A stretch of 64,000 nucleotides of DNA from Bactrocera neohumeralis (GCF_024586455.1 NC_065921.1:30935135-30999134); one strand, 5' to 3'. Positions 1 to 11,572 are shown, counted from the first letter of the stretch. A program made the numbers and translations. The notes: generated by a model from the letters alone, not told the origin.

Positions 1-1
1 G

Positions 2-1163
2 GACACTGTCAAGAAACTCTTACACATTTTGTTGTTTGTGTCTGTTTTGTTTTTCTTACTTTTACCGCTATCTATGATTTTGCAATCATCGTTTTTTTGA
101 ATTCTTTCTCATTTAATTGTGAAATATTGATGAACGCGTGTCATAAAGCGACTTTTTGAAATTTTTAAAATGCCTGGAAAAAGATTGACCTTCAATACAA
201 TCACCAACTGGGAAAAATCTTACGGCAGAATTATCAAAAATGTTTTTGTCTCCAGAAAAACAATTTATAATGTTTTTAAGTCGCGCGGAAAATGAAACTT
301 GAAGCAAAGGTGGAGGTGGCCGTAAAAAAAATTTTGCGAACGGGATAACCGCCTTTTATCCCCGAATTAGTCGTTTCACACGAAACAGTACGCCAAGCAA
401 TTCTGCGGCATTACACTTCAAGAGTTGCGCGAAAGAAACCGCTGCTTTCCCAAAAGTTGAAAAACGTTATACTTTTGCTGTTAACATGGTCAGCACGCCG
501 GCAGGTTATTGGGATGATGTCATTTTCTGTGACGAAACTAAAATCATGCTGTATTATAATGATGGACCAACCAGAGTGTGGCGCAAGGCATTAACAGCGT
601 TGGATCAGCGCCATATCATTCCGACTGTTAAATTTTGAAAATTGTCGGTTATGATTTGGGGATGCATACTATGAATGAAAATACTATGAATGCTGAGCAG
701 TACCTCTCAATTCTTAAGACCCATTTGAAGCAGAGTGCCGAAAAATTTGGGGTTATTGCCGACAATAAGCCTAAATATAAATTTTACCAGGATAATGACC
801 CCAAGCATGAAGAGCTTAATATGCGGACATGGCTCCTTTATAACTGCCAAAAGGTGATTGACACACCTCCCCAGAGCCCGGACCTTAACCCAATTGAAAA
901 TTTATGGACACACTTGAAAAAAAAAGTGCCCAAAAAAATCGAACAGAGCTGAAAACGGCAGTGATTGAAGAGTGGCAAAAGATACCCTCTGAATATGACG
1001 TCCAAAAGCTAGTTAATTCCATGAAAAAACGCCTTCAGCACGTAGTTAATGCTAAGGGGGGACATACCAAATATTAAAATTAGATTAAGATAGTATAAGT
1101 TATTAAATATGTTTGTTAAACTGTAGCTAAAGCACTTTGTGTAAAGAGTTTCTTGACAGTGTC
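2..1163 (+). mobile_element. Tc1-like DNA transposon, near full length
   Basis: The two ends form an inverted repeat: GACACTGTCAAGAAACTCT at the left and its complement ending at 1163. The length of about 1.16 kb suits a Tc1 element with short terminal repeats. A decayed transposase frame lies between the ends. The window starts one base before the element, so its left TA target site cannot be checked; the right flank reads AAAAAT, so the target duplication is not evident. Family assignment is supported by the coding remnants inside. Confidence 0.85.
170..1077 (+). pseudogene. Tc1-like transposase, broken by stops and frameshifts
   Basis: This would be the cut-and-paste enzyme of the surrounding element. 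A start codon at 170 opens a helix-turn-helix-like N-terminus that meets a stop after about 42 codons. A later frame (about 520-650) carries the first-aspartate region (CDETKIMLYYNDGPTRVW). The best open part, 635-952, shows QDNDPKH (second Asp) and SPDLNPIENLW (terminal catalytic Glu region), as in DD34E Tc1 proteins. A last frame ends with AKGGHTKY and a stop at 1077, a common Tc1 C-terminus. At least two stops and several frame changes make it inactive. Confidence 0.85.
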
Positions 1164-1344
1164 AAAAATGTGTAAACTACTATTTTGTTGAATTAATCTT
1201 TAACCTTGCAATATTTTGTTTTTGTTTTTGCACTTATTAACCAAGCACATACTATTCAACAGTTCTACATTAAAAAAATTTGATGAAATTCAACAGAAGG
1301 TGTTTGTTTTTGTATGCAAAGTAAAAAAATGCTGTAAATTTTCA

Positions 1345-1368
1345 GTGTGTAAAGAGTTTCTTGACAAA
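1345..1368 (+). repeat. solo Tc1-like terminal repeat
   Basis: A second copy of the right terminal repeat of the 2-1163 element (core GTGTAAAGAGTTTCTTGACA) lies about 200 bp downstream in the same orientation. No matching partner or transposase sequence surrounds it, so it is either a leftover end of another copy or an extended direct-repeat end of this family. Confidence 0.7.
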
Positions 1369-1480
1369 CTGTATATACAAATGTACACAAATATCTGGAA
1401 AAGTATACACATACATATATAATTCGCATAAATAAAACAATTTTGAACACGATTTTATCCCAATTAGCACAATTCAATTT

Positions 1481-1645
1481 ACTTCTCAGTCCCGACAAAT
1501 GAGATGCTTCTTGGAGTGAAAAGTGCGAGTACAAAACGTTAGATCGATATCTAAAAAAACTGAAGGACAGATAGACCGACATTGCTAAATCGACTCATCT
1601 CGTCTCTCTGCTCATTTATGTACATACTATATATGTACATAATAT
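1481..1645 (-). repeat. fragment of DINE-like repeat family B
   Basis: The stretch resembles the inner end of the repeat at 37297-38098: a CCGACAAATGAG block, a CTTCTTG block, a 'gatatctaaaaaaactga' block and then an acagatagaccgac tract followed by GCTAAATCGACTCA. The mariner at 1716 lies just beyond it, so the fragment may have been cut by later events. Confidence 0.6.
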
Positions 1646-1715
1646 ATATGTATATTATATGATTTCCGTCGTTTTCTTCTAGATGTCACAAACTTCCTGG
1701 TAAACTTAATACATA

Positions 1716-2638
1716 CAAGGTCTGTCGCAAAAGAAACAGGACTGTTAAAAAAAACAACAAAAAATTAATATTTTTCAAAAGTTATATTTTTTTATTCAAA
1801 GTAGTTTCCCTGTGCTTCGATACAGCGTTTAGCCCGGTCAATTAGCATTTCAAATGAGTGTTTAAGGTCATTTTTCGGAATGCTCTTGAGAATATCGGTC
1901 GTCGCCTTTTGGATAGCTGAAATGTCCTGAAACCAGTGTCCTTTCATGGGCAAATGAAATAGGTAAAAATCACAGGGTGCCAGATCAGGTGAGTAGGGTG
2001 AGTGATTAATGGTTAATATGGAGTTTTTTGTCAAAAGATCAGTGACAAGCGTCGACCGATGACACGGCGCATTATCGTGCAACAGGCGCCAGGACCCTGC
2101 CTCACGGTATTGTGGTCGAGCACGACGAATGCGTGACAAAAGACGCTTCATAACACCAAGGTAAAACACAGCATTAATTGTTTGGCCAGGTGGGACGAAC
2201 TCTCGGTGTACAATACCCTCGGAATCGTAAAAACAAAGCAGCATTGTCTTTATTTTTGACTTCTGAAGACGACTGACTTCTGATCGTCACAGAGGTCCTC
2301 ACGACCTTCTTGGAATCGCTTAAACCACTCATGCACATTACTACGGGATAGACACTGATCACCATAAACTTTTTTCATCATTTGAAATGTTTCAGTAAAC
2401 GTTTTCCCAAGTTAAAACAAAATTTAATATTTGCTCTTTGCATTTTACGACCGATGACCAAAAGCTGCTGTCACTTTTTGATCGATAACTTCGATTGTAG
2501 TTATCCAATTGTCTTAAAATTTTTACGAAATGTCAACAAGAGATCATACTTTTTGTTACATATACCCACCAATAGGTGGCGCCACCAGAAACAATTAAGT
2601 ATATTTAAAAAGTTCTGTTTCTTTTGCGACAGACCTTG
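1716..2638 (-). mobile_element. mariner element, internally deleted (923 bp)
   Basis: Perfect inverted ends CAAGGTCTGTCGCAAAAGAA (left) and its complement (right) are flanked on both sides by TA, the mariner target duplication. At 923 bp it is shorter than the usual 1.3 kb, and the coding region explains why: a central piece is missing. The well-preserved ends suggest a fairly recent copy that could still be a substrate for a transposase supplied in trans (inference). Confidence 0.92.
1792..2443 (-). pseudogene. mariner transposase with central deletion
   Basis: A start codon at 2443 gives an N-terminal helix-turn-helix region (KTFTETFQMMKKVYGD, then RSNVHEWFKRFQEGRED). The frame then jumps into the catalytic half, open from 2244 to 1792, with EFVPPGQTINAVFYLGVMKR, LLHDNAPCHRS (second Asp) and SPYSPDLAPCDFYLF (third Asp, DD34D spacing). 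The part carrying the linker and first catalytic Asp is absent. Relatives in the window are at 17799 and 55158. Confidence 0.88.
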
Positions 2639-2644
2639 TATGTA

Positions 2645-3430
2645 TACTTGGCCATAATTAAAAAATCAATACCTTAGCTTTGTAATTGATTAATATTTAC
2701 AATATTATACATAAGAAAATAAAATACATTAGTAAATATGAATTATATACTTATATTTAAGCAAAGAATTTATGAGTGAAAACAAGAACCAGAGAGACAG
2801 ATATTTTTTGCAAAAATTCTATTCTAAGTTTCTTTCTAGCGAACATACTTTTTGTCCCCGGGCGCAGTCCATTTGTATTATCGTTTGAACTCCATAATAA
2901 AAATATTGAGTAAAATTTTATCTAATGTACATTCCGATACAAAGGTAAGGAGTTATAATGACTTAGGGGCTCAAAACTAAATGTACGTAAAACTTCCTCA
3001 TACCCAAATATTAATATACAATTTTTCTTTAGGGCGCAATCTACTTAGTTCGATTTTTTTCTTTGTACGATAGTGCAAATCTATATTATGAATTCCGTAG
3101 TTCACTGCGACCGGTTGCTCCGCCTAAAGCCAAGCCAGAATAACATTTATCAATCCATTTCTTACAATCGATAGCAATCCCTAATACATTTTCATTATCT
3201 TTTTTTCTCAGCAGCATTCAGCAGCAAGCAGCATTCGTCAAATAAAACCAAACGGCAAAGCAAAAACAAAAATTTTAATATCCAAATATATATGTGCGTA
3301 TTGGTAAGTAATTAAGTGTAGTTAGAACGTAGTTAGGTATATTACACTTATTATTATATTTAACATTTTAACAATATATAAGCTCTTACGCCGTTTATAT
3401 GTATATTGTACGTTTGTGTTTGAATGCATA
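2645..3430. other. AT-rich DNA, nothing recognised
   Basis: I see no open reading frame with protein-like content. There is a short CAGCAGCATTCAGCAGCAAG purine-mixed patch near 3212 and scattered TATATG tracts. It could be intronic or intergenic; no splice-bounded coding piece was found. Confidence 0.4.
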
Positions 3431-3739
3431 TACACTTATGGACAAAATATACTATACACCTAGCAGTTTTTACTTAATAACATTGAAATACTTGACATTA
3501 AAACTATTTTTTTTTAGTTTTTTTTTTTAGTTAGTTTTCTTTGGTGTACTTTATTAAACCTAAATATGTCAAAAACTCGTATTCCGAATATTAAAACTGA
3601 AAATTTTTTCAAAACAAGAAATAGCATTGGTCAAAATAATATTTGTAAATTTTTTTTTTTAATAAAAACAAAACAAATCAAGTTTTTCTTTTTTCCGTCC
3701 ATAGGTTTTCAAAAACCCGTATATCCTCCCTGGTTTTTC

Positions 3740-4290
3740 ATAAGTTTTCCAATTCTATTCGGCGTTGATTGAAGTAACTTTTGGCAGGTTTCCATTGGGG
3801 TATAATCTCAAAGTTCGTTTGCTTTTCGCCACAATTGCCCTTATTTTGAAGTGAAATGACTCCCAATCTCTTAACGTCTTTCCACAAATTCTCAATCGGG
3901 TTGGGATTAGGAGATTGACTAGGCATACAGATCACATTTGCATCCTTAAAGCACTCAGCTACCAACATCGATGTATGTTTCGGGTCGTTTTCTTGTTGAT
4001 AACACCACTTTTTCTTCAGTATCTGGTAGCATCAATGAAAAAAATATTTCGCCACTTTTTTTTTCTGCGTTGGGACTGCACTTATTATATTCAGCAGCAA
4101 AAGCTTCTATTTTCTGAATGTGTGCCTTTCGTAGAAGGGCTTTACGCCCATGTAGATTACCGCTAATCGACGCCGAATTGTTCAAGAACTAGCATTTAGT
4201 TCAACTGCCGCTGCAAAGCCGAAAAAGGGTCCTTTTTTGCCATGAGCAGTATATGACGATCATCAATCAGTGGCTTTTACGACCCATTCC
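3740..4290 (-). pseudogene. Tc1-like transposase remnant
   Basis: Read on the minus strand, an N-terminal part near 4200-4290 resembles the Tc1 region DDRHILLMAKKDPFSALQRQL. A frame at 3955-4185 holds GRKALLRKAHIQKIE, and a shifted frame next to it gives QQENDPKHTSM (second Asp region). The frame at 3738-3968 holds SQSPNPNPIENLWKDVKR, the catalytic Glu block. Frame changes between these blocks mean no functional protein. Confidence 0.82.
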
Positions 4291-4577
4291 AAATAATTTA
4301 TTCTTTTCGGTTTATGGTGTTTAAAGGAATATAAAACTACAAATACTCCAATACTTCAATTGGTATGAAAAATACTTCGTAATAACTACTTATTTTTTTT
4401 TTTAAATATTCCTTTCACCTATCTACTTCATTGGTCAACCCAATTTAATGAAGCAATGGTTTTCATTGGCACTCAAGCGCGTAATTAACAAAATAATAAT
4501 GCAAGTTGTTGATACGGACGTTCTACTCATTCGCTTTCATCGTTAAAATATAACGGTATGAAAAATTTACTAGCTAA

Positions 4578-5064
4578 TAGCCTTGACAGACGGCAGCGTT
4601 AATCCGGATTAACTTCGCACTTAATCTGATCCAAATTTGTAGGTGACAGACGGCAGCTATGCGAGTTTGAAACTCTCTTAAACAGCTCATTGTCCTTTTT
4701 ATAATATTTTCAATGAAAATTGATAGAAGATAAACATTACGGTTGTTAGCCGACCAATTTTTACCAAACCATTTTTTATTACAAAAGCATATCAACACAT
4801 TATTTTTAAAACTGCATCATAACATAGAAGTTTTATTGGTATTATATTGAGAATTTGATAAACAGCTGTCAGGGTTGCTTGTATTTCATTCACAATAGAT
4901 GAAAATTGGCCATTTTTAACAATGTTGCCAACGAAAATCTCACAAACTCCCTAAAATTTTGAGAGTTATTTTTGGATTCAGCAAGGGAGTTAGATGTGGT
5001 AACTCCTGAATTAATCATGAAAAATGCAATTAATCTGGTTTAACGCTGCCGTCTGTCAATGCTA
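4578..5064. mobile_element. MITE with about 30-bp inverted ends
   Basis: The left end contains TTGACAGACGGCAGCGTTAA and the right end its complement with a few mismatches. The core TGACAGACGGCAGC occurs again at 4644, giving a subterminal direct copy. No coding content is seen. It sits inside the Tc1-like element 3439-5095. Superfamily is not clear, and I could not define a convincing target duplication. Confidence 0.75.
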
Positions 5065-5270
5065 TAAACTCACATATACCATATTATTTTGTCCACAAAT
5101 ATATACAATCTACAAATGAGTTAGTTTTAATTACGTGTGAATGCTTGCAGCACAACATATTAATAGTAACATAGTTATAGCGGATAATAGTTGAGGCTAA
5201 TTTCTACCACCAAGAAAATAACGTGTAATGAGTGCATGTGAAAAGTTAAAAAATTAGGTTTATACTTTAC

Positions 5271-5363
5271 CTTTAATAAAAACTGGTAGTCATTTATTCT
5301 CTGAATTGGTAACTTTAAATGTTCGCACAGATTTTTGTCGTCCCCAATCGCCTTGGATATTTG
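5271..5363 (-). CDS. host exon: RhoGEF (DH) domain, probable Unc-89/obscurin gene
   Basis: This 93-bp exon encodes 31 residues, phase 0 at both ends, with a TTTTAG acceptor at 5364-5369 and a GTAAAG donor at 5265-5270. It contains HLKLPIQRINDYQFLLK, the conserved third block of Dbl-homology domains that catalyse nucleotide exchange on Rho GTPases. It joins in frame to the exon at 21780-21945 across a 16.4-kb intron. The rest of the DH domain and the PH domain must lie left of the window or be unrecognised. SH3-DH order (from upstream exons) fits Unc-89/obscurin; other SH3-DH GEFs are possible. Confidence 0.8.
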
Positions 5364-5708
5364 CTAAAATGAAAAAATAGAAAAAATAATCTTATATATC
5401 AAAATAAGTTGGGTATTTGTCTGTTCGCTATAGCTGACTAAACCGTTGCATGAAATGAAAAATGGCCTGAACCATTTTGGAGGCAATACAATGAAGACGG
5501 TTTGTAAAAAAAAAAATCAGAAAATGTGAATTTTTAACCGACTTACGAGCCTAAATTCCAATAAAAATCATTACTTACTTTTAACAGAAAATGTTAAAGT
5601 TAGACAGAGAATGTTATCTCAGCTGCAACACACTGATAAGGGCAGGTAAATTTCGAAAGGTTCGAGCAAAATATACAATACCAAGTGAGACATGTCTCTC
5701 TTTGTTTG

Positions 5709-6562
5709 CATGTTTATACTCTTGCAACCAGTTGCTACAGAGTATTATAGTTTTATTCACCTAACGGTTGTACGTATCATCTAAAACAAAATGGCACTAC
5801 AGGCACGCCTACTTCCAAGAATAAACTATAAAATTCTATTTGATTTTTTCACTTTCCAGTACACAAATCAAGAAGTAATTAATATAACGGAATAAAATTT
5901 TGCAGTAATAATTCCCTTAAAGTATGGCACCTTTTGACCAAAAATTGTCCAAATCCGACTAAAACTGTTCTAGACCCTAGTTCCCGAATATATGGGCACC
6001 AGTATCTATAGCTTACTTTCGACCGAAACTATCGCTCAATATGTGAGATATATAATTAAAATTCAGGGATAATCCTCCTCTGACAGCGGTATGTCTGCCA
6101 AAAATCGGTCGAATCGAACCAATACTTCCCTGAACCCTCATATACATAATATAAAGGTTTTCGAACTTCCAGGAGGTTATGCTGGATATAACAGCCAATA
6201 TTTGAGTTATCTCAATGAAATTGGTACGGCATGTTTTCATCATGACAGTGTACCATTAAGCCTAAAAGGAATAAATTTGAATGAAAACCTAGACCTAGCC
6301 CCCTTATAACCATAACCAAGATTTTCGAACATATTTTGACTTTGACCATATTATTGGATAATATCGGGTCGATACTTGCACAACTCCCATCTACTACATA
6401 TAATAACTTACGCTCTTCTAACAAAACGTATGCCGAATTTGTATGAGTTTCCGATCCTCTGGTTGACGTTTTACTCCTTAAATATTTTCCTGGCTTTAAT
6501 TCTAGCAAGTTGCAAGAGTATAAAATGTTCGGTTGCACCGGAACTTAGCACTTCCTTACATT
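5709..6562 (+). repeat. DINE-like (Helentron-associated) repeat family A, short copy
   Basis: The left end has TTTATACTCTTGCAACCAGT; the right end has GTTGCAAGAGTATAAAA followed by a stem-loop built on GTTCGG...CCGGAAC and then TTAGCACTTCCTTAC. Subterminal inverted repeats plus a 3' stem-loop match the layout known for DINE-1/HINE elements. Compared with the 1.57-kb copy at 15805 this one has lost internal sequence. Name and mechanism are inference. Confidence 0.65.
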
Positions 6563-7911
6563 TGGACATTCTTGTTCGTACCGTTTTGGTACTTCATATA
6601 TTTTCCCGTTACCTCTGTGATTAACGCGCGGATAATGAGAAATTTTACGTAAATTTCAATATGACGCGCACTGCAAATACGAATTAGATATGGCGATTTC
6701 ACAAATATGAAGCTTAACATAACCCTAAAATGTAGTAAAGTAAAATCGAGGCTCTTGTGAAGCAGAATATTTTGTTACCAAATTGTACAAACTGAAAAAT
6801 GGAGTACAAAAATAATATGCATGAGTCAATAGATATTTTTAAAGTTTCGAATTTTGTTAGAAATAAACCAGATAATTTAAAAAGTTTTATATCTGCAACG
6901 CAGCCTATGGGCTAATAAATTTAAGAGAAAAAAGCGTGGGCAGGACATACATGGCCATCCAGACTAAAAAAGATCCCGCTTTAGGTGCTAAACTTTCGAA
7001 ATATCCGTAGTAGCGATTGACCTACGAAAAAAATGTTTTACATATGGTCAACTGTATGTTGGTCTATCGCGGGTCGGAGGTCCTGAAAATCAATTTATAT
7101 TGCTGCCACAAAATAAATTATCATCAAATATCGTTTGCAAGGCAGCTCTGACTCAATAAATTACTTTTCAGGAGCAGAGAAAGTAAAATATATAGCAAAG
7201 GCCTTTCTATAAAAATTAAACAGTAATAATAATAATAATAATACAAAAAATTGTGCTTTCATGTTCGAATTTCTTTCATTTCACTCATTTTTAATGACCC
7301 CACGCAAAAACGATAACTTTTGAAATGTTTGTTAAATAAATGGTTTCGATAAAACCTAAACAAATCTCATAAAGTCTAATATAATTAAAAAACCAGCTAA
7401 CACCGATATACAAAAACAACAATTTATTTAATCTGTTGCTCTGGATATGTTAACAAATTTTGATGTTTTCAAGTATCGGGATTAGGACCTTATTTATGAA
7501 AATATAAATAATTATCAGCTTGTTACAGATAATTTTTTTCCATCATGATTAGTGTTCTGTGTACCGTTTCACACCCAAACACGTGACCTTACGATCAGAC
7601 CCCTCAAAGAAAATATGTAAAAAATAACTCTTAGTTCTTAAAAAAGGGATGTCAATTGATATTTCATTAACTGTGTGCGCAATTATATCTAAAATCGACC
7701 TTATACTTAAGGCAACAAATCCACAGGCGAGCCACGAACAACGCCGACTCATTATGGTTACCACATTCAACCCAGTGCCAATAAACGCAAATTGTACCAA
7801 CAGCTTTAGTCCGAAAATAGTAATAGTAGTGTATATTGTATGATGAAACACCTATAGTCAGAATGCTGAAGATTCTATAATGGTTGTCAGATATGAGATC
7901 TTCACTTTCTA
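6563..7911. other. AT-rich intron DNA, nothing coding recognised
   Basis: There is a short (AAT)n run at about 7227-7243. The rest has scattered short frames without similarity I recognise. It lies within the large intron of the SH3-DH gene. Confidence 0.4.
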
Positions 7912-8285
7912 ACATCTTCTTCTTCTTCTTCTTAATTAATACTTTCAGAGCTGGAGTGTTTTCGTCCATTCGGACAACATAACCTAGCCAGTGTAGCCGC
8001 TGTCTTTTAATTCGCTGAACTACTATGTCAATGTCGTCATATATCTCGTACAGCTCATCGTTCCATCGAATGCGATATTCGCCGTAGCCAACTCGCAAAG
8101 GACCATAAATCATTCGCAGAACCTTTCTCTCGAACGGATGTTCTTAGGCTACCCAGAGGATACTTGGTCAAAGACCGGAAGTTGTGAACTGCTTGAGCCA
8201 TGTGTAAAAGAATCCCAAGTGAATGGCGATCAGAGAACTTTCCTCACTTGCGTAAACTTCTACACATGACTCCATCCTTCATCAG
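7912..8285 (-). pseudogene. RTE-like retrotransposon, 5' leader fused to reverse-transcriptase tail
   Basis: On the minus strand, 8285-8136 matches the 5' leader of the element at 59927 (GGATGGAGTCATGTGTAGAA and onward). At GTTCGA it jumps straight into the C-terminal part of the reverse-transcriptase protein (YGPLRVGYGEYRIRWNDELYE, then QRLHWLGYVVRMDEN), which ends in a (GAA)n tail at 7912-7932. Everything between leader and C-terminus is gone. A second small deletion removes the end of the frame (AATTAA joined to TACTTTCAGAGC). Confidence 0.85.
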
Positions 8286-9040
8286 ATACAGTTATTCACA
8301 ATAAAAAACTGAGAATGAATCATGCAAGCCAAACCAGAAATTTTGATTTTCCAGCTAAAAATCCTCTAGCTTAAACAACAAATAACATTACAAAAGTTTC
8401 GCTGATTTCAACAAGTGGAACTCAACGCCGACTCAAATACAAGTGTCCTTAATGAAAATTGTTCAATGAAGCCGTCATAAATTAATGTTTATAAGAATTG
8501 AAGTCTCATCAGCTAGTTAATACGATTCCGGGATTCAGAGATGGTAGGTATGAAAATTTAATGAAGTTGTTAAATAAACTGACGTTTCTAAACCGGTTAG
8601 CAAAGTTTTTCATAGGTGTACAGTGACTATTTAGTGTATGAGTAGAATCTCATGGAGCTGTTGCACTAGGTGGCCTTTCTTTAAGGAACACAAAAAATGT
8701 TATTTACCAAACTTTAATTAGATTTGAAAAGTTGTCGATAAAAATTTGTTACTTCATTTCTGCCTTAGTTTAAAGTTTTCGCATAATACTTGTAGATGTA
8801 CCAATGGACCAATACGACTGTCAACTAACACGTGTTCGAAGCGGCATCAAGATATTTCAATTTTCACACAAGTTATCTCTTTCACGGACAGACGGATGGA
8901 TATCCGTCCAACATATAAGTAGTTATAACAACATATTTATCTCGATACGTTTTAGGTGTTACAAACACCATAACCATAAGTTACACAAATTGTGACGTCA
9001 TGAATTTATCATCACTACATAATTATTTAGAAATGTATAT
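8286..9040. other. AT-rich intron DNA, nothing coding recognised
   Basis: No protein-like frame. A short tract near 8887 (acggacagacggatgg) resembles the purine-rich tract of repeat family B but is too short to assign. Confidence 0.4.
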
Positions 9041-9185
9041 GTGACCTGGTCTACGAAAAGGGGGCTTAGGTGTCAAAAAAAGGAGAACAATTAATGAGAT
9101 AACGAGAAACTGACGATTATTTTTAACAGCTTTTCCCAGAAAACTAGTTTTCGCACGTTAGCCCTCTTTTCGTAGACCAGGTCAC
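9041..9185 (+). mobile_element. 145-bp MITE, copy 1
   Basis: The termini GTGACCTGGTCTACGAAAAG and the complement at 9166-9185 form a nearly perfect inverted repeat; ATAT flanks both sides. A second copy in the opposite orientation lies at 34276-34422, showing that this is a dispersed family. No coding capacity. Confidence 0.9.
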
Positions 9186-10789
9186 ATATATACAATCAAA
9201 CTTAAAAAAAATATGTAACTATTTTATTTATTTATTTTGGCAAGCACGTTTGTTGTGGACAAATTCGAAGATCTAGCAAAAAAAAAATGCATCGAAAACG
9301 TCTTCGTTTTCTATATACATACTTGTATGTATGTGTATGTGCAAAAATTACTTGTCACGCTTTCTCTGGGGTAAACTCCTAAACTAAGTGGGGTTTTGTG
9401 GTTACCACCACCACGACAAAGTTGATCACCGCGCTGTGGATATACTCTGTATTTAGTAATTTGTTTTTGGTTATTTTTGATATTTATTTCATGCGAGTGA
9501 AGCAGCGGGTAAAGATAGTTTCAAATATTATTAAATGATGCCATTGCTAGACATACAAACTTTTGTTAATTTAATACTGTAGTGGCACTATATACATATG
9601 TATGTTTAGGGGTTTCACATAGTCTCATAAAATTATAAGTTATAACGATCCGAAAGCATAGCGTTCAGAGTTGTATTTGCGTAAACTTATTTTAGTATGC
9701 AATCCAACAACAAATTTTTTAAACTAGTATAACAATTTATGATTTTATGATTTTACGATGCTTTAGGACACGTTGTGAGTAACCCAGTTATTATTATCAC
9801 TTTATTCATCGCCTTAGAGAGGAAAATGAGTATTAGGTAATTAAGAAAATATATTCTTCAATAATTGTATCACTTTACTATAAGCACTATTTCGGAGTAT
9901 TATTGTATTCTTAATCACTAGATTTGAAGTATTTTATTCTCTTTTACTATTTTCTTGATGTATTATCATGTATAATAAATTCATAAGTTATGCAAATAGA
10001 TAACTGTTTCGAAATCTCATATTTTCTCTTATTTTCTCACATTAACTTGTTGGCGTAAAATATTTGGTACATGAATTTGCTCAAGGTCACATAAAAATAA
10101 CGTAACATATATGTATATAAATAAATGTATATGCTTTCTTTATTTATTTACTTTGCACTATAAATATACTCCAAGAGAAAAAGGCATATACATATATATA
10201 CATACATATATGTACTTATATGTGTATGCAAAAGACTCAATAAGTTCCTTGTATTACATGTAAACTAAAATTGTTTTTTCATTGTTAAGTGGTGGAGTAT
10301 TACAACACATTTTCTATAATTCATAAGCACAATAATGCAAGTGAATGCAATATTCAGTTCATATATTTCTCATTAAGCTATATATATATATGTATATATC
10401 ATATATATATGGTTTATACATACAGGCCGATAAAGTCACGAAATATTTGGAGAAGCACACCCGAAAATAATTATAGAAACTTTTTCTCGACACGTCCACT
10501 AGAGCTACTCAAAAATGACTAAATATTGAATGCGCTGAAAGTAGAAAATTTTGTGAAATTCTAAATATAATTATTTTTGCCACGACAGATACGCATATCA
10601 TGTATATTCTTACATACATATGTACATATATACATTTATACGTAGATAAAGATATACAATTTTTTATAGAATTGTTACATAGTGATTAAGATTTCCTTTA
10701 TGATTCGCATGAAGGCTATACTCGTATAAAAAATAATTAATCCATATTTAATTAGCAATCAATCACTTATATATACATATAAGCTTCTT
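9186..10789. other. AT-rich DNA with TATA and TATG tracts
   Basis: Long runs of alternating TA/TATG (for example 10378-10412) and homopolymers. No conserved coding block or inverted repeat of note was found. It is part of the 16-kb intron. Confidence 0.4.
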
Positions 10790-11572
10790 TTTCTTTACTC
10801 GCGCAGAAACCGCTTACCGTTATAGCCGAGTTAACAACAGCGCGCCAATCGTTTCGCAAGGCGGCGCCAATTGGAGATTCCGAGCGAAGCCAGGTCCTTC
10901 TCCACCTGGTCTTTCCAACGGAGTGGAGGTCTTGCTCCTCCTTTGCTTCCCCCCGCACGTACTGCGTCGAATACTTTCAGAGCTGGAGTGTTTTCGTCCA
11001 TTCGTACGACATGACCTAGCCAACGTAGCCGCTGTCTTTTAATTTGCTGCACTATGTATGTCAATGTCGTCGTATACATACTATATATCATACAGCTCAT
11101 CGTTCCAACGAATGCGATATTCGCCGTGGCCAACAGCAAAGGAAAATACATTTTTCGCAGAACCTTTCTCTCGAAAATTCGTAACGTCGACTCATCAGAT
11201 GCTGTCATCGTCCATGCCACTGCGCCATATGGCGGAATGGGATTAATGAGTGACTTTGTTTTTGTTCGTCGAGAGAGGACTTTACTTCTCAATTGCCTAC
11301 TTCGTTCGAAGTAGCACCTGTTGGCAAAAGATATTCTGCTTTAGATTTCGAGGCTGACGTTGTTTTTGGTGTTGAGGCTGGTTTAAAGATACATGAAGTT
11401 ATCTTGGACTTCAATGTTATGACTGTCAACAGTGACGTGGGAGTCTAGTCGCGAGTGCGACGACTGTTTGCTTGATGACAGGAGATATTTCGTCTTGCCC
11501 TCGTTCACCATTAGACCCATTGTCTTCGCTGCCTTATCCACCGAGCTTTTAATTATAGCTGACATAATGCTA
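10790..11572 (-). pseudogene. RTE-like retrotransposon 3' half
   Basis: The minus strand encodes part of the reverse-transcriptase palm (NEGKTKYLLSSSKQ, near 11500) and then the C-terminal region: FERKVLRKMY, IKRQRLRWLGHVVRMDEN, and PPLRWKDQVEKDLASLG near the end, finishing close to 10831. The YADD region is missing, so this is 5'-truncated and frame-broken. The same C-terminal block recurs at 7912, 14857 and 44593, so this is one family. Confidence 0.85.

Larger units (their letters stand above)
3439..5095 (-). mobile_element. Tc1-like element carrying a MITE near one end
   Basis: The left end TGGACAAAATATACTATAC and the complement of the right end (TGGACAAAATAATATGG) are similar inverted termini; the left flank is TA, the right flank CA. 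The span is 1,657 bp, but removing the 487-bp MITE at 4578-5064 leaves about 1,170 bp, a normal Tc1 size. The transposase remnant inside runs on the minus strand. Confidence 0.7.

Noticed and set aside
113..307. 64-codon minus-strand frame at the left edge
   Set aside because: It is antisense to the Tc1 transposase remnant and shows no family resemblance.
1265..1582. 105-codon minus-strand frame
   Set aside because: Cys/Tyr/Phe-rich translation of AT-rich DNA crossing a solo terminal repeat and a family B fragment; not gene-like.
8870..8905. GGACAGACGGATGG tract as another family B copy
   Set aside because: Too short, and flanks do not align with the full copy.
10378..10412. Alternating TA tract that could look like an origin or promoter
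   Set aside because: Such tracts are common in dipteran non-coding DNA; nothing else supports a function.
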